Shown: one piece after another, positions 8,308 to 16,875 of the stretch
Numbering within the stretch: position 1 is the first letter of the stretch
Layout: each line of letters opens with the position of its first letter
Assembly: GCF_006151805.1 (NCBI RefSeq)
Contig: NZ_VDDA01000001.1
Span: 186,001-250,000, forward strand
DNA from: Methylobacterium terricola
GTDB taxonomy: Bacteria; Pseudomonadota; Alphaproteobacteria; Rhizobiales; Beijerinckiaceae
DNA: 64,000 nucleotides
Direction of reading: 5' to 3'
Made by a program: the position numbers and the translations under genes
The notes under the pieces: model-generated
What the model was told of the DNA's origin: nothing
The model's input: the letters and a program-made list of their open reading frames with translations, nothing else
Databases searched by the model: none

Positions 8308-9522
8308 CTACTGCGTCAATTGCCCCACGCTCAGGATCGCCCCCATCACCGAGATGATGAGCCCGCCGATCAGCCCGCCGATCGCCACCGTCACCAGGGG
8401 GGTGAGCAGGGCGAGCAGCCGGTCGATGCGCTGGCGGGTCTCGGTCTCGTGCATCTCGGCGGCATGCAGCAGCACGCTGCCGAGGCGGTTCACCTGCTCG
8501 CCGCTGGCGATCAGGTTCAGGGTCGAGGCGGCGTAGGGCTTGAGCGAGGCCAGGCCGGAGGCGAGGCTGCCGCCCTCGGCGAGCCGCCGCCCGGCCTCGT
8601 CGAGGGCGCGGCGGAACACCCGGTTGCCGGCGAGCGGGCGGGTCGCCGCCACCGCGTCGGGGATGGGCACCTCGGCGACGAGCAGCGTGCCGAGCACCCG
8701 GCAGAACCGGCCGCACTCGATGCCGACCACGATCTCGCGCACCAGCGGCAGGCGCAGGGCAAGCTGCGCGCGGGCCGCCGCGAAGGCCGGCAGGCCCCAC
8801 ACCCGGGCGAGGCCGAGCACCGCGAGCGCCAGCCCGCCGACGAGGACCGGCCACGAGGCCGACAGCGTGTCGCCGAGCCATCCGGCGGCGCGGATCGCGA
8901 AGGGCGGCGCCTGGCCGCTGCCCTCGAACAGCGGCGCGAGGGCCGGCACCAGCACGCCGACGATCATCGCCACGGTGCCGATCGCCATCGCGACGAGCAG
9001 CGCGGGATAGATCATCGCCGAGATCAGGTGGCGCTTGACCGCGTCGCGCCGCTCGATCGACCCCGTGAGCGAGCCGACCACGTCGACGAGGGTGCCGGTC
9101 GCCTCGCCGGCCCGCACGATGTCGACCATGTCGCGCGGGAAGGCCTGCGGGTGGGCCGCCATCGCCCGCGACAGCGAGGCGCCGGCCACCACCCGCTCGA
9201 GCAGGTCGGTGAGGATCGGCTTCAGGGCCGGGCCGGCCTGGCGCTCGACGAGCCGCAGGGCCCGGTCGACGGTGAGGCCGGCGCCGATGAGCGTCCCGAA
9301 CTCGCGCAGGAAGGCGACCCGGGCGGCGTCGTTGACCCGGTCGCGGCCGAACAGGTCGCGGCGCCAGAACGGAGCCGGGCCGGTGCTCGCCTGCTCGATC
9401 TCGTAGACCTGGAGCCCGTCGGCGCGGAGCAAGGCCACGGCGCGCTGACGCGTCTCGGCCTCGATCTTGCCGGCGCGCGAGCGCCCGTCGCCCGCATAGG
9501 CCTTGTAGGCGAAGCGCGGCAT
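8308..9522 (-). CDS. gspF: type II secretion system inner-membrane protein F
   Basis: A 404-residue polytopic platform protein of the T2SS that links the cytoplasmic ATPase to pseudopilus assembly. It shows the two repeated T2SSF domains (about 65-190 and 270-395) with the motifs 'FLREFGTLIGAGLTVDRAL' and 'FCRVLGTLLVAEVPIPDAV', a membrane segment around 170-200 and the usual C-terminal hydrophobic hairpin. The N-terminus MPRFAYKAYAGDGR is typical of GspF/PilC. The start at 9522 was chosen by homology; the frame extends 55 codons upstream without likeness. It follows gspE by 82 bp on the same strand. Confidence 0.93.
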   Translation of the reverse strand: MPRFAYKAYAGDGRSRAGKIEAETRQRAVALLRADGLQVYEIEQASTGPAPFWRRDLFGRDRVNDAARVAFLREFGTLIGAGLTVDRALRLVERQAGPALKPILTDLLERVVAGASLSRAMAAHPQAFPRDMVDIVRAGEATGTLVDVVGSLTGSIERRDAVKRHLISAMIYPALLVAMAIGTVAMIVGVLVPALAPLFEGSGQAPPFAIRAAGWLGDTLSASWPVLVGGLALAVLGLARVWGLPAFAAARAQLALRLPLVREIVVGIECGRFCRVLGTLLVAEVPIPDAVAATRPLAGNRVFRRALDEAGRRLAEGGSLASGLASLKPYAASTLNLIASGEQVNRLGSVLLHAAEMHETETRQRIDRLLALLTPLVTVAIGGLIGGLIISVMGAILSVGQLTQ

Positions 9523-9604
9523 CTCGGTGCACCTCACGCAAGGCCCGCCGCGCCGGGTCCGGCACGGCGGGCAATGATGGTGATCGGGAGCGTCGCGAGA
9601 GACA

Positions 9605-11335
9605 TCACAATGTCCCTTCCAGCACCCGTCCGACCTCGTCGAGGGTGGTATCGCCGTCGAGCACCCGCGCCCGCGCGCTGTCGGCAAGCCCGGTCATGCC
9701 CGCATCGCGCGCCCGGGCGGTCAGGGTCTGCTCGTCCGCGCGCTGGGCGATCAGCCCGCGCAGGTCCCCGTCGAGGGTCATGATCTCGGAGGCGACCATG
9801 CGGCCGCGATAGCCGGTGCCGTTGCAGGACGGGCAGCCGCGGGCACGCTTGAGGCTCAACGGCCGATCGGGCGGAACCCCGAGGCGCAGGCGCTCCTGCG
9901 GCGTCGCCGGTGTCGCCTCGGCGCAGAGGCCGCAGAGGCGCCGCACCAGGCGCTGGGCCACCACGCCGTTGAGCACCGCGGCGATGAGGTAGGGCTCGAT
10001 GCCCATGTCCATCAGCCGGGTCACCGTCGCGGGGGCGGAGTTGGTGTGCAGCGTCGAGATGACGAGGTGGCCGGTCAGCGCCGCCTGCACGGCGATGCGG
10101 GCGGTCTCGCCGTCGCGGATCTCGCCGACCATCACCACGTCCGGGTCCTGGCGCAGGATCGAGCGGAGCGCCGCCGCGAAGTCGAGGCCGATGCCCGGAT
10201 GGGCCTGGACCTGGTTCACCCCGGCCATCCGGTACTCGACCGGATCCTCGACGGTGACGACCTTGAGGTGCGGGCCGTTGATCCGGCGGAGCGCCGCGTA
10301 GAGCGTCGTGGTCTTGCCGGACCCGGTCGGGCCGGTGACGAGGACGAGGCCGTTCGGCCGGCTCGTCATCGCGGCGATCTCGGCGATCGCCGTAGCGTCG
10401 AAGCCGAGGGCGGAGAAGTCCTCGACGCGGCGCGAGCCGTCGAGGACGCGCAGGACCACGCTCTCGCCATGGGCCGTCGGAAGGGTCGAGACGCGGATGT
10501 CGACCTCCTGGCCGCGGTCGGGGGCCTGCATGCGCCCGTCCTGCGGCAGGCGCCGCTCGGCGATGTTGAGCCCGGCCTGGATCTTGATGCGGGTGGTGAG
10601 CGCCAGCTGCACCGATTTCGGCAGCCGCTCGGATTCGACCAGTACCCCGTCGACCCGGTAGCGCACCCGCATGTCGGCTTCTTCCGCCTCCAGATGGATG
10701 TCGGAGGCCGACAGCTCGAAGGCCTTGCGCACCAGCCGGGCCGAGAGCCGCACGATCGGCGCCTGGCTCGCCACGTCGGCAAGCCGCGCGAGGTCGTCGT
10801 CGCCGCCCGCCTCGCCCTCCTCGGCAACGTCGCCGTAGACGGCGCGGTGCGCCCGCTCGAAGCTGCCCGGGCCGACGAGGCAGGGCGCCACCGCACGGTC
10901 GACGAGGTGCTCCAGCGCCCGGGTGGTCTCAGGCTCGAACGGATCGACGAGGGCGACGACGAGGCGGTCGCGGTCGGCGGCGAGGGGCAGCACGCGGGCG
11001 CGGGCGCAGTAATCGGGCGAGAGGAGGTCGGCCAGGACCGGCTCGCCCGGCAGCTCGTCCTGGCGCAGGATCGGCAGGCCGGTCGCCTCCGACAGCGCGG
11101 TGACCAGGGTCGCCTCGTGGACGAGGCCGAGTTCGGTGAGCAGCAGCGGCAGCGGGCGCCGGCCGGGTCCGTCGAGGGCGGCGAGCGCACGCTCGTGGCC
11201 GGCGGCGTCCAGCACCTCGCTCTCGGCCAGCCGGTCGACGAACGCGCGCAGGTCCTCGGCCCGGCCGCGGGCCGCGTCGCGCCGGTCGGCCCGCAGCCGC
11301 CGCGGCCTGGTCTTCGCCCCCCAGATGCTCAGCAT
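9605..11335 (-). CDS. gspE: type II secretion system ATPase E
   Basis: A 576-residue cytoplasmic hexameric ATPase driving pseudopilus assembly. The N-terminal MshEN/GspE_N domain spans about 40-160 ('LLLTELGLVHEATLVTALSE'); the ATPase domain has Walker A GPTGSGKTTT, the Asp box 'VTVEDPVEYR', Walker B 'ILRQDPDVVMVGEIRDGETA' and the His box 'TGHLVISTLHTNSA'. The zinc-binding tetracysteine appears as CGLC...CPSC. First gene of the gspE-gspF unit. About 155 bp separates it from the divergent gspL-like gene. Confidence 0.95.
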   Translation of the reverse strand: MLSIWGAKTRPRRLRADRRDAARGRAEDLRAFVDRLAESEVLDAAGHERALAALDGPGRRPLPLLLTELGLVHEATLVTALSEATGLPILRQDELPGEPVLADLLSPDYCARARVLPLAADRDRLVVALVDPFEPETTRALEHLVDRAVAPCLVGPGSFERAHRAVYGDVAEEGEAGGDDDLARLADVASQAPIVRLSARLVRKAFELSASDIHLEAEEADMRVRYRVDGVLVESERLPKSVQLALTTRIKIQAGLNIAERRLPQDGRMQAPDRGQEVDIRVSTLPTAHGESVVLRVLDGSRRVEDFSALGFDATAIAEIAAMTSRPNGLVLVTGPTGSGKTTTLYAALRRINGPHLKVVTVEDPVEYRMAGVNQVQAHPGIGLDFAAALRSILRQDPDVVMVGEIRDGETARIAVQAALTGHLVISTLHTNSAPATVTRLMDMGIEPYLIAAVLNGVVAQRLVRRLCGLCAEATPATPQERLRLGVPPDRPLSLKRARGCPSCNGTGYRGRMVASEIMTLDGDLRGLIAQRADEQTLTARARDAGMTGLADSARARVLDGDTTLDEVGRVLEGTL

Positions 11336-11491
11336 CGCCCTGCCCCAGAGAACCTGCCCGGAGAAACTCGCTCCGGCGCGGGGCCGGACGGCGCTATTCT
11401 CGCGCCGCGTCCTTAAGCGGACGGAAATATCGCGGCGTTAGACCGGTCCCCACGCCCCTCGTCCTGTCCGGGGCGCCGGAGCCGACCCGTC

Positions 11492-12544
11492 TTGCGCGCG
11501 CCATCCGCCCTGTCCTCGGTCGAGGCCTCGTTCCGCCAGGGCCTCGACGCCGCCTCGCTTCTCCTCGGCTTCTCCGAGCCGCGCACCGACCGCGCGCCGG
11601 CACTGCTGATCCTGCGGCTCGGGCCCCCGACCGATCCCGGCCTGACGCTGATCGACCGGCGCGAGGGCCAAGACCGGACCTACCGCCTCGATCTCGCGGC
11701 CGACGACCTCGCCGACCGGCTCGCCGCGATCCGGGGCGGCCGGACCGAGGCGCGGGCGAAGGTCCTGGTCGATCCCGGAGCCTGCTTCATCCGCACCCTG
11801 GACCTGCCGAGCGCGGCGCTGCCGCGGATGCGCGCGGTGCTGGCGCAGGAGCTGGAGGCCGCGACCCCGTTCCGCGCCGACCAGGTGTTCAGCGACTGGT
11901 ACGTCGAGGGCGAGGACCCCGAGACCCGCACCCTGCGGGTGCGCCACGTCGTGCTCAAGCGCGCCCGCCTCGGCCCCGTGCTGGCGGCGCTCGCGGGGGC
12001 CGGCATGAGCGCGAGCGTCGTGGCGGTCGGCCCGTCCGAGGAGCGGACGATGCCGGTCGACCTGCTGTCGAGCGGGCACCGCGCCCTGCCGGGGCTCCTG
12101 CGCGGCGCGGGCGACCTCGTCCTCGCCGCCGTGACGTTCCTGTTCCTGCTCGCGGCCTTCCTGGGCTTGCGCCAGCACCAGGCGGCGACGCTCCAGGCCC
12201 TCGACGAGTCGTTCGCGATGGCGCGCCGGGCGGCAGCCTCGGGCCTGCCGCCGGCCGTGCAGGCGGGCGCGACCGCGATCCTGGCCGAGCGCGGGCCCTC
12301 CATGGCCCGCACCTGGGATGCGGTCGCCGCGGCGCTGCCGGCCACGGTGTCGGCGCAGAGCCTGCGCCTGACCGGCGCCGGGCTCGACTTGACGCTCGTC
12401 GCTCCCGACCCGCCGGCGGTGCTGGCGGCCTTGGGCACGCTGCCGGGCTTCGGCGCGCCGCAGCTGCGCGAGGCCTCCCCGATGGAGGGCGGCCAGCGCG
12501 TCGTCGTCGCGCTGCCGCGCCGTCCCGCCGGGGGCCGGCCGTGA
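11492..12544 (+). CDS. gspL: type II secretion GspL-like assembly protein (PilM/PilN-like)
   Basis: A 350-residue protein with an actin-like cytoplasmic N-terminal half (about 1-190; 'KVLVDPGACFIRTLDLP' and 'AVLAQELEAATPF' are the PilM/GspL signatures), one membrane segment (about 206-226, LVLAAVTFLFLLAAFLGL) and a periplasmic C-terminal PilN/GspL ferredoxin-like part. GspL couples the ATPase GspE to the membrane platform. The start is a TTG at 11492; no ATG or GTG fits better. The stop overlaps the GTG start of the next gene (GTGA), so the two are translationally coupled. Assignment rests on domain layout and neighbours. Confidence 0.75.
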   Translation: MRAPSALSSVEASFRQGLDAASLLLGFSEPRTDRAPALLILRLGPPTDPGLTLIDRREGQDRTYRLDLAADDLADRLAAIRGGRTEARAKVLVDPGACFIRTLDLPSAALPRMRAVLAQELEAATPFRADQVFSDWYVEGEDPETRTLRVRHVVLKRARLGPVLAALAGAGMSASVVAVGPSEERTMPVDLLSSGHRALPGLLRGAGDLVLAAVTFLFLLAAFLGLRQHQAATLQALDESFAMARRAAASGLPPAVQAGATAILAERGPSMARTWDAVAAALPATVSAQSLRLTGAGLDLTLVAPDPPAVLAALGTLPGFGAPQLREASPMEGGQRVVVALPRRPAGGRP

Positions 12545-13065
12545 GAGCGCTCCCGGTCAACGGCCGGGCGCTGATCTTCGGCCTCGCGGGGGTGAGCCTC
12601 GCCGCCGCCGTCGCGGCCGGGCCGGTGCTCGACGCACTGGCCGCCGCCGACGACATCGCGGCGTCCCGCGACCGCCTCGCCCGGGCGCAGGCCGCCGCCG
12701 CGGCGCCCCCGGTGCCGGCGCCGTTGAGCGCCCCGGACGAGACCGGACTCGTCCTCGCCTTCCGGTCCCGTCTCGACGCGCTGGCCGCCGAGCGGGTGGC
12801 GTCCGTCGACGGGGCGGGGATCAATCCCGATCCGGCGCGCCCGACCCTGCCGCGCCTCTCGGCCTCCCTGCGCGGCACCGCCGAGGGGCTGCACGGCCTG
12901 CTCCAGGCGCTGGAGACCGGGAGCCCCCTGATCGTGCCGGAGGAGGCCGAGCTCAGCGTCGAGCGCCCGGCCGATCCGGAGATCGGGCGGGCGACGGTGA
13001 TGCGCCTGACCCTTACCGTGCGCGGCGTGCTGCTGCCCGCCCCACCGACCCAGGGGACGCCGTGA
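12541..13065 (+). CDS. type II secretion GspM-like protein
   Basis: A 174-residue protein with one N-terminal membrane segment (about 10-32), an Ala-rich coiled region (35-58) and a periplasmic domain with the GspM/GspMb-like 'LRGTAEGLHGLLQALETGSPLI' and a final beta-strand 'RLTLTVRGVLLP'. It starts at a GTG overlapping the stop of the gspL-like gene, so it is made together with it. GspL-GspM pairs form the inner-membrane platform of T2SS. Sequence identity to known GspM cannot be judged here, so the name rests on topology, motif and position. Confidence 0.7.
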   Translation: MRALPVNGRALIFGLAGVSLAAAVAAGPVLDALAAADDIAASRDRLARAQAAAAAPPVPAPLSAPDETGLVLAFRSRLDALAAERVASVDGAGINPDPARPTLPRLSASLRGTAEGLHGLLQALETGSPLIVPEEAELSVERPADPEIGRATVMRLTLTVRGVLLPAPPTQGTP

Positions 13066-13103
13066 CCGGGAGCCCGACATGACCGTGCGTGCCGCGGTAC
13101 CGC

Positions 13104-13176
13104 CGCGCCTGAGAACGGGCGCGTTCGCAGGCGCAGGGCAAGCCCGCACGGGCGCCGGCGCCGATGCGCCGAGCGC
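13104..13176 (+). repeat. intergenic repeat, family B, copy 1
   Basis: The segment with GCGCCTGAGA, then GGCGCAGGGCAAGCCCG and ACGGGCGCCGGCGC, recurs with small changes at 48502-48591. It contains several GC-rich inverted segments and sits in the 147-bp gap between the GspM-like and GspN/C-like genes. Confidence 0.55.
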
Positions 13177-13212
13177 CCGTGCGTCGAGGCGTCGTTGCAG
13201 AGGCGCGAGGCC

Positions 13213-13728
13213 ATGAGACGGATCCTGCCCCCCCTGCGGGCCGCCCTGGCGGCGACCGGGCGCGGGTCGCGCGTGGCCTGCGCGGGCGCCGCGGCGCTGA
13301 TGCTCGCCGCCTTCGCCTGGCCGGTCGATGGCGGGCCCGCCGCCCCGCCGCGCCGGGCCGCCGCCCCGGTGCCGCCCGCCGACGAGACCGCGCTCGCCCG
13401 CCCGCTCTTCGATCCCGGTCGCCGTCCCTGGACCGCCCGGGGCCCGCGCGACATCCTCGCCGGCGACCCGCCGCGGCCGGTCCTGACCGTGCGTGGCATC
13501 CTGCTCGACGGCTCGGCCGCCCGGGCATTGATCGACGACGGCAGCGGCATCCAGGCCTGGCTCGCCCGCGGCGAGGGGAGGGGGGATTGGCGCATCGCCG
13601 AGATCGGCCGCGACCGGGTCACCCTGGTCCAGGGCGAGCGCCGCTACGTCGCGACCTTCCTCGGCGCGCCCACGACCCTGAGGCCGGTGGGGGCGAAGCC
13701 GGTGGCCGAGGCGGGCCTGCGGCAGTGA
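13213..13728 (+). CDS. type II secretion GspC/GspN-like periplasmic protein
   Basis: A 171-residue protein with an N-terminal membrane anchor (about 22-38, 'GAAALMLAAFAWPV') and a C-terminal homology-region-like domain: 'PVLTVRGILLDGSAARALIDDG', 'GDWRIAEIGRDRVTLVQGERRY'. That pattern is shared by GspC HR domains, which contact the secretin, and by GspN-type proteins. No PDZ or coiled-coil domain follows, unlike classical GspC. The start at 13213 follows GAGGCGCGAGG; a TTG at 13195 is less likely. Third gene of the gspL-like (+) unit, although a 147-bp repeat-filled gap precedes it. Confidence 0.65.
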   Translation: MRRILPPLRAALAATGRGSRVACAGAAALMLAAFAWPVDGGPAAPPRRAAAPVPPADETALARPLFDPGRRPWTARGPRDILAGDPPRPVLTVRGILLDGSAARALIDDGSGIQAWLARGEGRGDWRIAEIGRDRVTLVQGERRYVATFLGAPTTLRPVGAKPVAEAGLRQ

Positions 13729-13885
13729 GGGCGGGTGACGTGACGCCCGGCGACGGGGGCGTCCCGCGCCGGCCGACCGGAGGGCTTGGCTTGCGCTCAC
13801 CGCGGCCTTCCCGAAAGGTGCGAGACGGCGGCGTGGTCGGACGAGGGAGGGGGGCCCTGGCGAGCCGCATCGCGTCTCGGGCCCG

Positions 13886-13921
13886 AAAACACGAAGGCCC
13901 GCCGGCGCACCGACGAGCCTT
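13886..13921 (-). terminator. intrinsic terminator of repeat copy A
   Basis: On the minus strand: AAGGCTCGTCGG - TGCG - CCGGCGGGCCTT (12 paired positions including two G-T wobbles), followed by CGTGTTTT. Identical to the terminator at 22803. Confidence 0.8.
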
Positions 13922-14020
13922 AAGGGGCAGGGTCCACGTTTCAGGGTGCGGGTGGTCGTGCACGATACGCCGATGATGGCCGACTCGGCCCCGTATCGTA
14001 TTCAGCCCGCCCTGAAGCCA

Positions 14021-14107
14021 CTATCCCTGTCGATCGTAGTCCGGTGGCGTTTCCTGATCACCGGCATCGGTCTGTGTCGCGTGAGGGCTGCAACCTTGAG
14101 AATTCAT
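14021..14107 (-). CDS. 28-residue peptide ORF of repeat copy A
   Basis: ATG at 14107, 28 codons, stop TAG. The peptide begins MNSQGCSPHA and ends PPDYDRQG; it is hydrophilic and acidic, with one Cys and no hydrophobic stretch. GAGGAGG stands 5 nt before the ATG. The nucleotide sequence is identical to the ORF at 22617. I do not recognise it. Because the two copies do not differ here, coding pressure cannot be tested within this window; the ORF could also be part of a structured RNA. Confidence 0.5.
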   Translation of the reverse strand: MNSQGCSPHATQTDAGDQETPPDYDRQG

Positions 14108-14188
14108 GGCTACCTCCTCGAGTTCAACTCGACGAAGACTATGCTGCTCCTCTCCGGAGGGATGGTCAAGCGGAATTCGTCGCCGACT

Positions 14189-14284
14189 TTTTTAAACTGT
14201 CGCGCTGGAACAAAAACCTAACGACAGGTTAACGCGTGTGATCCCCGGTTTCGCCTGGCGCCCTCCCCGGCCGTCGCGCCGGGG
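14189..14284. other. flank upstream of repeat copy A
   Basis: A relatively AT-rich patch (ACTTTTTTAAACTG) and the short palindrome AACCT-N6-AGGTT (14215-14219/14226-14230) stand here, upstream of the minus-strand unit in copy A. No similar sequence flanks copy B, so any control exerted from here would be specific to copy A. Confidence 0.35.
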
Positions 14285-14773
14285 TCAGGCGACGTGCAGG
14301 ATGGCGTCCTTCACCACCCGGGCGACGATGTCGCACGTCAGGGCGCTCGCGGCACAATGCGTCACCTGGCGGTCGCTCTGGTCGTGGTCGAGACGGGGGT
14401 CGCAGGCGCTGGCCAGGAAGTAGCCCGCATCGGTGATGCTCATCACGTAGACGTCCGAGGCGCGGCCGGTATGCCGGTTGATCAGCATGAACTGGGTGTA
14501 GGCCTGCTCGAAATCCGGCCGACCGCGAAGGGAGGGCCCGCGCTCGATCAGGACGCCGTGGGGCGCGAGCTGGCTGCCGGCCGCCTCCAGTACCTCGGCG
14601 GTGATGTCGCGCAGGAGCGCCACGCGCTGCGCGTCCTCGGGCGAGAGCGGCGCCGGATCCTGCGGCTCGGGATCCGCCTCGGCCTCGCGCCGGAGCCGGT
14701 GCTCCTCGAAGAAGGTCCCGAAATCCGACAGCACCACGTCCGGGCACCGCGGCACCGTCCTGGTCTCCGTCAT
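14285..14773 (-). CDS. hypothetical cytoplasmic protein
   Basis: A 162-residue soluble protein I do not recognise. The start at 14773 follows GGAAGGGAG. It has an acidic, Pro-rich stretch (about 32-45) and a better-ordered C-terminal part containing 'FEQAYTQFMLINRHTGRASDVYVMSITDAGYFLASACDPRLDHD' (positions about 88-131), which looks like one compact alpha/beta domain. It sits inside the segment bracketed by the 307-bp inverted repeats, next to the T2SS minor pseudopilins, but nothing in its sequence links it to secretion. Confidence 0.6.
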   Translation of the reverse strand: MTETRTVPRCPDVVLSDFGTFFEEHRLRREAEADPEPQDPAPLSPEDAQRVALLRDITAEVLEAAGSQLAPHGVLIERGPSLRGRPDFEQAYTQFMLINRHTGRASDVYVMSITDAGYFLASACDPRLDHDQSDRQVTHCAASALTCDIVARVVKDAILHVA

Positions 14774-14928
14774 CGCATCGCGCTCCCTTCCGTTCGCCCA
14801 GGCGCCGAATCGAAGACCTCCTCGCATCGAAGATCTCGCCGACCCTTCGCCTAAGCTTAACTCCGCGTCCCGCCGATCAGATCCGGTTCGATCGGCCCAG
14901 CCGGGACGCTTTCCTCTTCGGCATGGCG

Positions 14929-15840
14929 TCACGGCCCCGCCGCGAGAGCCACCGCGATCGGCGCGCAGGCGGGATGGCCGGTGCCGCCGACGAGGTCGGG
15001 TGCCACGGTCTGCTGCCAGACGACGAAGCCGGAGCCGCCGAGCGTGAGGATCGCCGAGCGCCCGGCCCGGGCGCGCCCCTCCTCGACGACGACCGAGAGG
15101 CGGAAGACCTGCCGCGGCGACGGGACCGGGCCGGCGGAGCCCGGCAGGGAGCGGATCGCCCCGGGGTTGGCCCGCCGCACCAGGGCGGCGAGGTCGAAGC
15201 GGCCACCCTCGTTGTAGACCGTCAGCACCGGCCGCAGGCGCGCGGCGATGGCAGGCGTCATCGAGGGCAGGCGGTCGACCTCGTCGATGCTGGCAAAGGG
15301 CGCGTTGCGCGGTCCCCAGGGCAGGCCGCGGGCGCGGTATTGCGGCAGCTCGGCGCCGCCATTGGGCTCCGGCGCGTCGTCTAGGTCGCGGTAATCGACG
15401 ATCTCGGCGGCGAGCGCCAGCACCTCCCGGTCCGGGATGCCGAGGAGCCGGAACGCCTCCTCCATCGCCGGGCGCGGGGTGGCGTTGAGGTCGATCAGCG
15501 TGCCCTGGTCCTGGAGCGACACGTACGCGGTGCGGCCGGGCGAGAGCGGGCAGGCGGTGACGGTGCCGTCCTCCGGCAGGCCGATGCCGGTCCGGCGATT
15601 GGTCCGGGCGAGGTCGAGCTGGTAGGCGATCAGGCGGCCGATGCCGTCCGCCGCCCCCTGGAGGCGTACGGCCTCGGCCCGGGCCTGGGCGAGGCCGGTG
15701 GCGGAGCAGACCTGCAGGATCGCCGCCGCCAGCACGGCGCCCACGACGATGAAGATCGCCAGCACCGACAGGAGCACGAGGCCGGCCTCGTCGTCCTGGA
15801 CCGGGCAGGCGTCGGGGGCGCTCACGTCTGGGAGGCTCAT
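14929..15840 (-). CDS. gspK: type II secretion minor pseudopilin GspK
   Basis: A 303-residue protein with a single hydrophobic segment after a charged leader ('DDEAGLVLLSVLAIFIVVGAVLAA', about 17-41), the GspK-type atypical prepilin N-terminus. A large globular domain follows, with 'LIDLNATPRPAMEEAFRLLGI' and 'DYRDLDDAPEPNGG', the SAM-like insertion typical of GspK, which caps the pseudopilus tip with GspI and GspJ. The residue before the hydrophobic run is Gly (EAG|L), fitting prepilin peptidase cleavage. Last gene of the minus-strand operon; 7 bp separate it from gspJ. Confidence 0.87.
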   Translation of the reverse strand: MSLPDVSAPDACPVQDDEAGLVLLSVLAIFIVVGAVLAAAILQVCSATGLAQARAEAVRLQGAADGIGRLIAYQLDLARTNRRTGIGLPEDGTVTACPLSPGRTAYVSLQDQGTLIDLNATPRPAMEEAFRLLGIPDREVLALAAEIVDYRDLDDAPEPNGGAELPQYRARGLPWGPRNAPFASIDEVDRLPSMTPAIAARLRPVLTVYNEGGRFDLAALVRRANPGAIRSLPGSAGPVPSPRQVFRLSVVVEEGRARAGRSAILTLGGSGFVVWQQTVAPDLVGGTGHPACAPIAVALAAGP

Positions 15841-15847
15841 GAGAGGA

Positions 15848-16468
15848 TCATGGGCCGGAATCGAGGGCGATCAGCAGGGGCGGCCATCGGCGGCGATCCG
15901 CCGGGGGGAAGGCGACCTGGATCTCGACGATCAGCGGCTGCCGGTCCGGCCGCGACCAGGCCGGCAGCCAGACCGGCCGGGCGCCCTCGGACGGGGCGCC
16001 GTAATAGCGCAAGACCAGCCCGGCGATCCGCCCGAGGATCACCTCGGCCCGCAGGGCCGCCGGCTGCCCCGGCATGATCTCGGCCTCGGTGCGGCTCTCC
16101 CGGAGGTCGAAGGCGCCGTCCCGGCCCGGAACGCGGGACAGCGTGACGGCGAGCTCGGTCGGGCGTTCGAGGGTCTGGTCGGGGGCGAGCGCCGCCACGA
16201 GCCCGTCCGGGCCGCCGCGCAGGGTCGGCCGGCGGCCGTCGGGGCGCCGTTGCGCCAGGCTGCCGAGGGTGCGCCGCAGGTGGTCGCGGACCGATTGCAC
16301 CTCCTCGGCCCCGGCGGCCCGGGACGCCGCCGCCGCCGCGCCGCCGGCGATCCGCACGGCGTTGAGCAGCAGCACCCCGATCAGCCCGGCGAGCGCGAGG
16401 CAGACCAGGGTCTCGACCAGGGTGAAGCCGGCCTCCGCGGCCGCGCGCTCGGGGGGCGGCCGGCTCAT
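15848..16468 (-). CDS. gspJ: type II secretion minor pseudopilin GspJ
   Basis: A 206-residue prepilin-like protein. The N-methylation/cleavage motif is AEAG|FTLVETLVCLALAGLIGVLL (residues 12-35), with the conserved Glu at mature position 5. The C-terminal domain contains 'LRYYGAPSEGARPVWLPAW' and 'LIVEIQVAF', as in GspJ. Its start overlaps the stop of gspI by 4 bp (ATGA), so it is translated as part of the gspH-I-J-K series. GspJ forms the tip complex with GspI and GspK. Confidence 0.87.
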   Translation of the reverse strand: MSRPPPERAAAEAGFTLVETLVCLALAGLIGVLLLNAVRIAGGAAAAASRAAGAEEVQSVRDHLRRTLGSLAQRRPDGRRPTLRGGPDGLVAALAPDQTLERPTELAVTLSRVPGRDGAFDLRESRTEAEIMPGQPAALRAEVILGRIAGLVLRYYGAPSEGARPVWLPAWSRPDRQPLIVEIQVAFPPADRRRWPPLLIALDSGP

Positions 16469-16875
16469 TCGGGCCTCCCCGGGATCAGGGTGGCGTAGAG
16501 CGGGGCGTCCGTCCCGCCGCGGGAGACCCGGACCTGCCAGAGCGGCGGCGGCACCCGGCCGAGCCCGAGGACCGGGCGCAGGTCGGCGATGCTGAGCGTC
16601 CAGGGCGTGCCGTCCGAGAAGGTGCCCTGCAGCAGGCCCGGCCGCAGCGGGCCGTCGGCGAGGCGGCGCAGCACGACGCCCTCGGCCTCGTCGGCTGCGA
16701 CGCGGCTCGCCTCGATCCGTCGGACCGCACCCGCCGCCGTGCCGGCGATCTGGAACGCCATCACGGTGGCGGCGGCGGCGATGCCGAACGCCACCAGCAC
16801 CTCGACGGTGGTGAAGCCGTCCTCGTCCGACGGGTGCGGCCGGTACGGCAGCAGGCGGCGGAGCCGCGCGATCAC
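16465..16875 (-). CDS. gspI: type II secretion minor pseudopilin GspI
   Basis: A 136-residue prepilin-like protein from a GTG start that overlaps the gspH stop (GTGA). The cleavage motif is DEDG|FTTVEVLVAFGIAAAATVMAF (residues 17-40), with Glu at mature position 5. A short globular domain follows ('PWTLSIADLRPVLGLG', 'PLYATLIPGRP'). Small size, operon position between gspH and gspJ and the 'EVLVA' motif fit GspI. Confidence 0.83.
   Translation of the reverse strand: MIARLRRLLPYRPHPSDEDGFTTVEVLVAFGIAAAATVMAFQIAGTAAGAVRRIEASRVAADEAEGVVLRRLADGPLRPGLLQGTFSDGTPWTLSIADLRPVLGLGRVPPPLWQVRVSRGGTDAPLYATLIPGRPE

Larger units (their letters stand above)
13882..14188 (-). repeat. 307-bp inverted repeat element, copy A
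   Basis: The reverse complement of this segment matches 22536-22842 with only two substitutions, both in the 5' part near the start of the element (CGAATTCCGC here, CGAATCCCTC there). Read on the minus strand it holds, in order, a promoter-like site, a strong Shine-Dalgarno, a 28-codon ORF, a foldable stretch and an intrinsic terminator. It lies between the GspN/C-like gene and the small protein gene at 14285. Flanks outside the 307 bp are unrelated to those of copy B. No terminal inverted repeats or target duplications are visible. Confidence 0.9.

Noticed and set aside
14021..14107. PqqA precursor peptide
   Set aside because: The peptide lacks the conserved Glu-x-x-x-Tyr pair of PqqA and no pqqB-E genes are near.
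13882..14188. Insertion sequence or MITE
   Set aside because: No transposase, terminal inverted repeats or target-site duplication can be seen at either copy.
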